Notes under the pieces: model-generated
The model's database searches: none
What the model saw: only the letters and a program-made list of their open reading frames with translations
Told to the model about the DNA's origin: nothing
Origin: DATDOO01 sp035293245
GTDB taxonomy: Bacteria > Pseudomonadota > Gammaproteobacteria > Methylococcales > Methylococcaceae
DNA: 10,040 nt
Reading direction: 5' to 3'
Assembly (NCBI GenBank): GCA_035293245.1
Contig: DATDOO010000164.1
Location: forward strand, 1-10,040
Shown here: positions 8,882 through 10,040 of the stretch, one piece after another
Numbering within the stretch: the stretch's first letter is position 1
Layout of the letters: each line of letters begins with the position of its first letter
Translations under genes and position numbers: made by a program

Positions 8882-8948
8882 ATGCGCTGCCGCGCGATAA
8901 GCCGCACACTGGGTTTGAATTTCGGCTCCATCATGTCCCGGACGCTGC

Positions 8949-9278
8949 ATGGCCAACGATCTATCTTGCCCGACCGAACGGCGCAGGCAATCCCGCCTAC
9001 CGGGCACTTTTCCCGTACGGGTGCGCGGCATGAACGATGCCGGGCGGCCGTTCGATATCCATACCCTGGCCGAAAACATCAGCCCCGGCGGGCTTTATCT
9101 CGACCTGCCCGTCTCACTTGCCCCGGGCGCGCCTTTTTTCGCCCTCTCGACTCTTCCCGGTGGCTGCACACTCGCCGCCCGCTGTTCGGTGCTGCGCACC
9201 GAAGCCAAACCGCACGGGCTCTCCGGCATGGCGGCGTGCTTCCGCCGCACGCGGCTCCTACCGAATATTCACGCCTGA
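8949..9278 (+). CDS. Stand-alone PilZ domain protein (probable c-di-GMP receptor)
   Basis: 109 residues, essentially one PilZ domain. The two c-di-GMP binding motifs are intact: RxxxR at R12-R16 within ERRRQSR, and NxSxxG at N43, S45 and G48 within ENISPGGLYLDL. The rest follows the PilZ beta-barrel pattern (FPVRVRG, AARCSVLR). Such proteins bind cyclic di-GMP and pass the signal to a partner controlling motility, polysaccharide or adhesion. No signal peptide or membrane segment is present, so it should be cytoplasmic. The ATG at 8949 keeps the RxxxR motif; the next Met (residue 28) would lose it. The ribosome binding site is weak (GGA, six bases upstream). It lies downstream of an orphan response regulator, with operator-like palindromes on both sides of it. 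Confidence 0.85.
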   Translation: MANDLSCPTERRRQSRLPGTFPVRVRGMNDAGRPFDIHTLAENISPGGLYLDLPVSLAPGAPFFALSTLPGGCTLAARCSVLRTEAKPHGLSGMAACFRRTRLLPNIHA

Positions 9279-9347
9279 GTGGCCATCCCAAGAGATGTCG
9301 CCATATTCCTGTTCAACACCGTCCGGCAATACCCTAGAAAAAGACAT

Positions 9348-9361
9348 GGGACAAATGTCCC
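9348..9361. promoter_or_regulatory. Operator-like palindrome, site 3
   Basis: GGGACAAATGTCCC has both six-base arms of the motif (GGGACA and TGTCCC) with AA instead of AT at the centre. Its centre is 34 bases upstream of that of site 4. Confidence 0.7.
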
Positions 9362-9381
9362 GGCCGCCAACCCCGCGAAAC

Positions 9382-9395
9382 GGGACAATTGTCCC
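9382..9395. promoter_or_regulatory. Operator-like palindrome, site 4
   Basis: GGGACAATTGTCCC is identical to site 1, and the flanking C and G extend the perfect palindrome to 16 bp (9381-9396). Its centre is about 88 bases upstream of the GC of the sigma-54-like element, a usual distance for an activator binding site. Confidence 0.72.
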
Positions 9396-9404
9396 GGTAA
9401 CGCC

Positions 9405-9418
9405 GGGATATTTGACAC
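9405..9418. promoter_or_regulatory. Possible degenerate operator-like site 5
   Basis: GGGATATTTGACAC matches the motif at 10 of 14 positions. Its centre lies 23 bases from that of site 4, exactly the spacing between sites 1 and 2, which is the main reason to list it. Confidence 0.3.
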
Positions 9419-9462
9419 ATGCGAAAAATCGCCAAAGGCGGCATAAATCCCCTCTGCTGGAT

Positions 9463-9478
9463 TGGGAGCGGGAATGCG
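9463..9478 (+). promoter_or_regulatory. Candidate sigma-54 (-24/-12) promoter for the secreted-protein gene
   Basis: TGGGAG at 9463-9468, five bases, then ATGCG at 9474-9478. The invariant GG (9464-9465) and GC (9476-9477) are ten bases apart as required, and TGG and TGC are both present. Against the TGGCAC-N5-TTGCA consensus it deviates at four of eleven positions. Expected transcription start is near 9489, leaving a leader of about 105 bases. Palindromic sites 3-5 lie upstream at activator distance. Confidence 0.45.
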
Positions 9479-9593
9479 ATTTTCCAGATCTCATCATCGA
9501 CAACAATATGGAAATATTCAGCCCATAACATAGCCAACCCAGGAAATTAAGAATGGGTAAACCCGATTTTTTAACGAGAGCGGAGTTTTCGAC

Positions 9594-9959
9594 ATGAAAA
9601 ACAGATTTCAATCAACCACATGGGGCTTCATGCTCCTTCTGGGTCATGCCCTGACGCCGAATCCGGCGCAGGCGCAGCCCTGGATTTCGAGCCCCTCGGC
9701 ATCGAGGCAAGGCGACACGACGCAGGTGAACGGCGGCGGGTTTGCGGCGGGCGAGTCGGTGGTGCTCAAAGTCGTCAGCCCTTCGGGGTTTGAAAACCTG
9801 CAGACCGTGGATGCGGATCAGAACGGCGCAATCTCTTCACCCCTGGTGCTCGACGAGAGCGGCAGCCACACCGCGGAAGCGTGGAACGTGGGCGCGGTGA
9901 ATCAGGGCGATCCCCTGGCGTTTTCGGTGACGGTCGCAGCGCCGGCAGACGCTCAGTAA
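9594..9959 (+). CDS. Small secreted protein with an Ig-like/beta-sandwich domain
   Basis: 121 residues. An N-terminal signal peptide is visible: KNR, then hydrophobic WGFMLLLGHAL at 10-20, and a likely cleavage after AQA at 27. The mature part of about 94 residues has the pattern of a single Ig-like repeat: SPSASRQGDTTQVNGGGFAAGESVVLKV at the start and SHTAEAWNVGAVNQGDPLAFSVTV at the end, with the GxGFxxGE turn common in bacterial cell-surface Ig-like domains. No cysteines, lipobox, PEP-CTERM or LPXTG-like anchor is seen, so it is likely periplasmic or released. GGAG sits eight bases before the ATG. The gene follows a long regulatory gap with the palindromes and the sigma-54-like element, and another gene seems to begin right after it. 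No specific function is recognised. Confidence 0.75.
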   Translation: MKNRFQSTTWGFMLLLGHALTPNPAQAQPWISSPSASRQGDTTQVNGGGFAAGESVVLKVVSPSGFENLQTVDADQNGAISSPLVLDESGSHTAEAWNVGAVNQGDPLAFSVTVAAPADAQ

Positions 9960-9972
9960 ACCGGGCGGTTTA
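9957..9972. repeat. Inverted repeat overlapping the stop of the secreted-protein gene
   Basis: TAAACCG-GG-CGGTTTA is a perfect 7-bp inverted repeat with a two-base spacer, beginning at the TAA stop codon. It is too short for a convincing terminator and has no T-tract; it lies just before the next apparent start. Confidence 0.5.
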
Positions 9973-9999
9973 CGCAAGATGCACGGCAAGGAAAAGTAC

Positions 10000-10040
10000 G
10001 TGAAGCGGACAGGAAGAAAAGGCGTGCTGGTCGTGGCGGG
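10000..10040 (+). CDS. Start of a further gene, cut by window edge
   Basis: A GTG at 10000 follows AAGGA (9989-9993) by six bases and opens a frame reading VKRTGRKGVLVVAG to the window end. This looks like the basic n-region and beginning of the hydrophobic core of a signal peptide or first membrane helix. An in-frame ATG at 9979 would add seven residues but has no good ribosome binding site. With only 13 codons visible the product is unknown; spacing to the secreted-protein gene (40 bases) suggests co-transcription. Confidence 0.4.
   Translation, partial: MKRTGRKGVLVVA

Larger units (their letters stand above)
8667..8948. other. Long non-coding gap between response regulator and PilZ genes
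   Basis: 282 bases without a credible gene; the short open frames here have no ribosome binding site or recognisable content. From left to right it holds the weak hairpin at 8695-8718, two short palindromes GGATATCC (8741-8748) and GCGACGTCGC (8750-8759), and the paired operator-like sites at 8845-8858 and 8868-8881. I could not find a convincing sigma-70 or sigma-54 promoter for the PilZ gene in the last 70 bases. Confidence 0.6.
9279..9593. other. Long non-coding regulatory gap upstream of the secreted-protein gene
   Basis: 315 bases with no credible gene; the open frames crossing it are frame-shifted continuations of the PilZ region without domain content. It holds operator-like sites 3, 4 and 5, a short CGCC-AAA-GGCG inverted repeat (9430-9440), a sigma-54-like element (9463-9478), and about 100 bases of AT-richer leader ending in the ribosome binding site GGAG at 9582-9585. 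Confidence 0.65.

Noticed and set aside
8939..8954. GG-N10-GC match at the PilZ start codon as a sigma-54 promoter
   Set aside because: It overlaps the ATG, so transcription would begin inside the gene and lose the RxxxR motif; the flanking consensus bases are also poor.
9412..9417. Perfect -35 hexamer TTGACA upstream of the secreted-protein gene
   Set aside because: No -10-like hexamer occurs 16-18 bases downstream; the nearest, CATAAA at 9442, is too far. It overlaps the degenerate site 5 instead.
9555..9572. GGG-TAAA-CCC followed by six T in the secreted-protein leader, like a terminator
   Set aside because: The stem is only three pairs, too weak for intrinsic termination, and it lies just before the ribosome binding site of a plausible gene.

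Overview
The window is a GC-rich proteobacterial chromosome segment with dense, mostly housekeeping gene content. The orn, queG, nnr and tsaE cluster, an M48 Ste24-type protease beside orn, and queG divergent from the nnr-tsaE pair fit a betaproteobacterium best (for example Nitrosomonadales or Rhodocyclales). This placement is inferred from gene order and family content; no rRNA or other marker is present.

Layout. Positions 1-3742 carry three minus-strand membrane proteins: a DUF1538 protein cut by the window edge, a CPA2/Kef-type antiporter with a cytoplasmic RCK domain, and a Ste24-like M48 protease. A short divergent region (3743-3825) separates them from orn on the plus strand. orn converges with queG (minus). 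queG lies 21 bases downstream of, and in the same frame as, a 99-residue two-helix membrane protein of unknown function. That small gene diverges from the coupled pair nnr-tsaE (plus), whose reading frames overlap by four bases.

From 7856 onward the character changes. An orphan NarL/FixJ-type response regulator (8004-8666) is followed by a stand-alone PilZ domain protein with intact c-di-GMP motifs (8949-9278), then a small secreted Ig-like protein (9594-9959), and then the first codons of a further gene at the right edge. These genes are separated by unusually long non-coding gaps of 282 and 315 bases. The gaps hold a family of 14-bp palindromes, GGGACA-N2-TGTCCC: three full copies and two degenerate ones. 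The second cluster lies 70-120 bases upstream of a sigma-54-like -24/-12 element that faces the secreted-protein gene.

How the genes may work together. orn (degradation of 2-5 nt RNA, including pGpG from c-di-GMP turnover), queG and tsaE (tRNA modification) and nnr (NAD(P)H repair) are housekeeping functions. The right-hand block looks like a small regulatory and surface-protein module in which a response regulator or sigma-54 activator, a c-di-GMP receptor and a secreted beta-rich protein share one operator type. That module, and the structured leader in front of the DUF1538 gene, are the parts that standard annotation would not explain.
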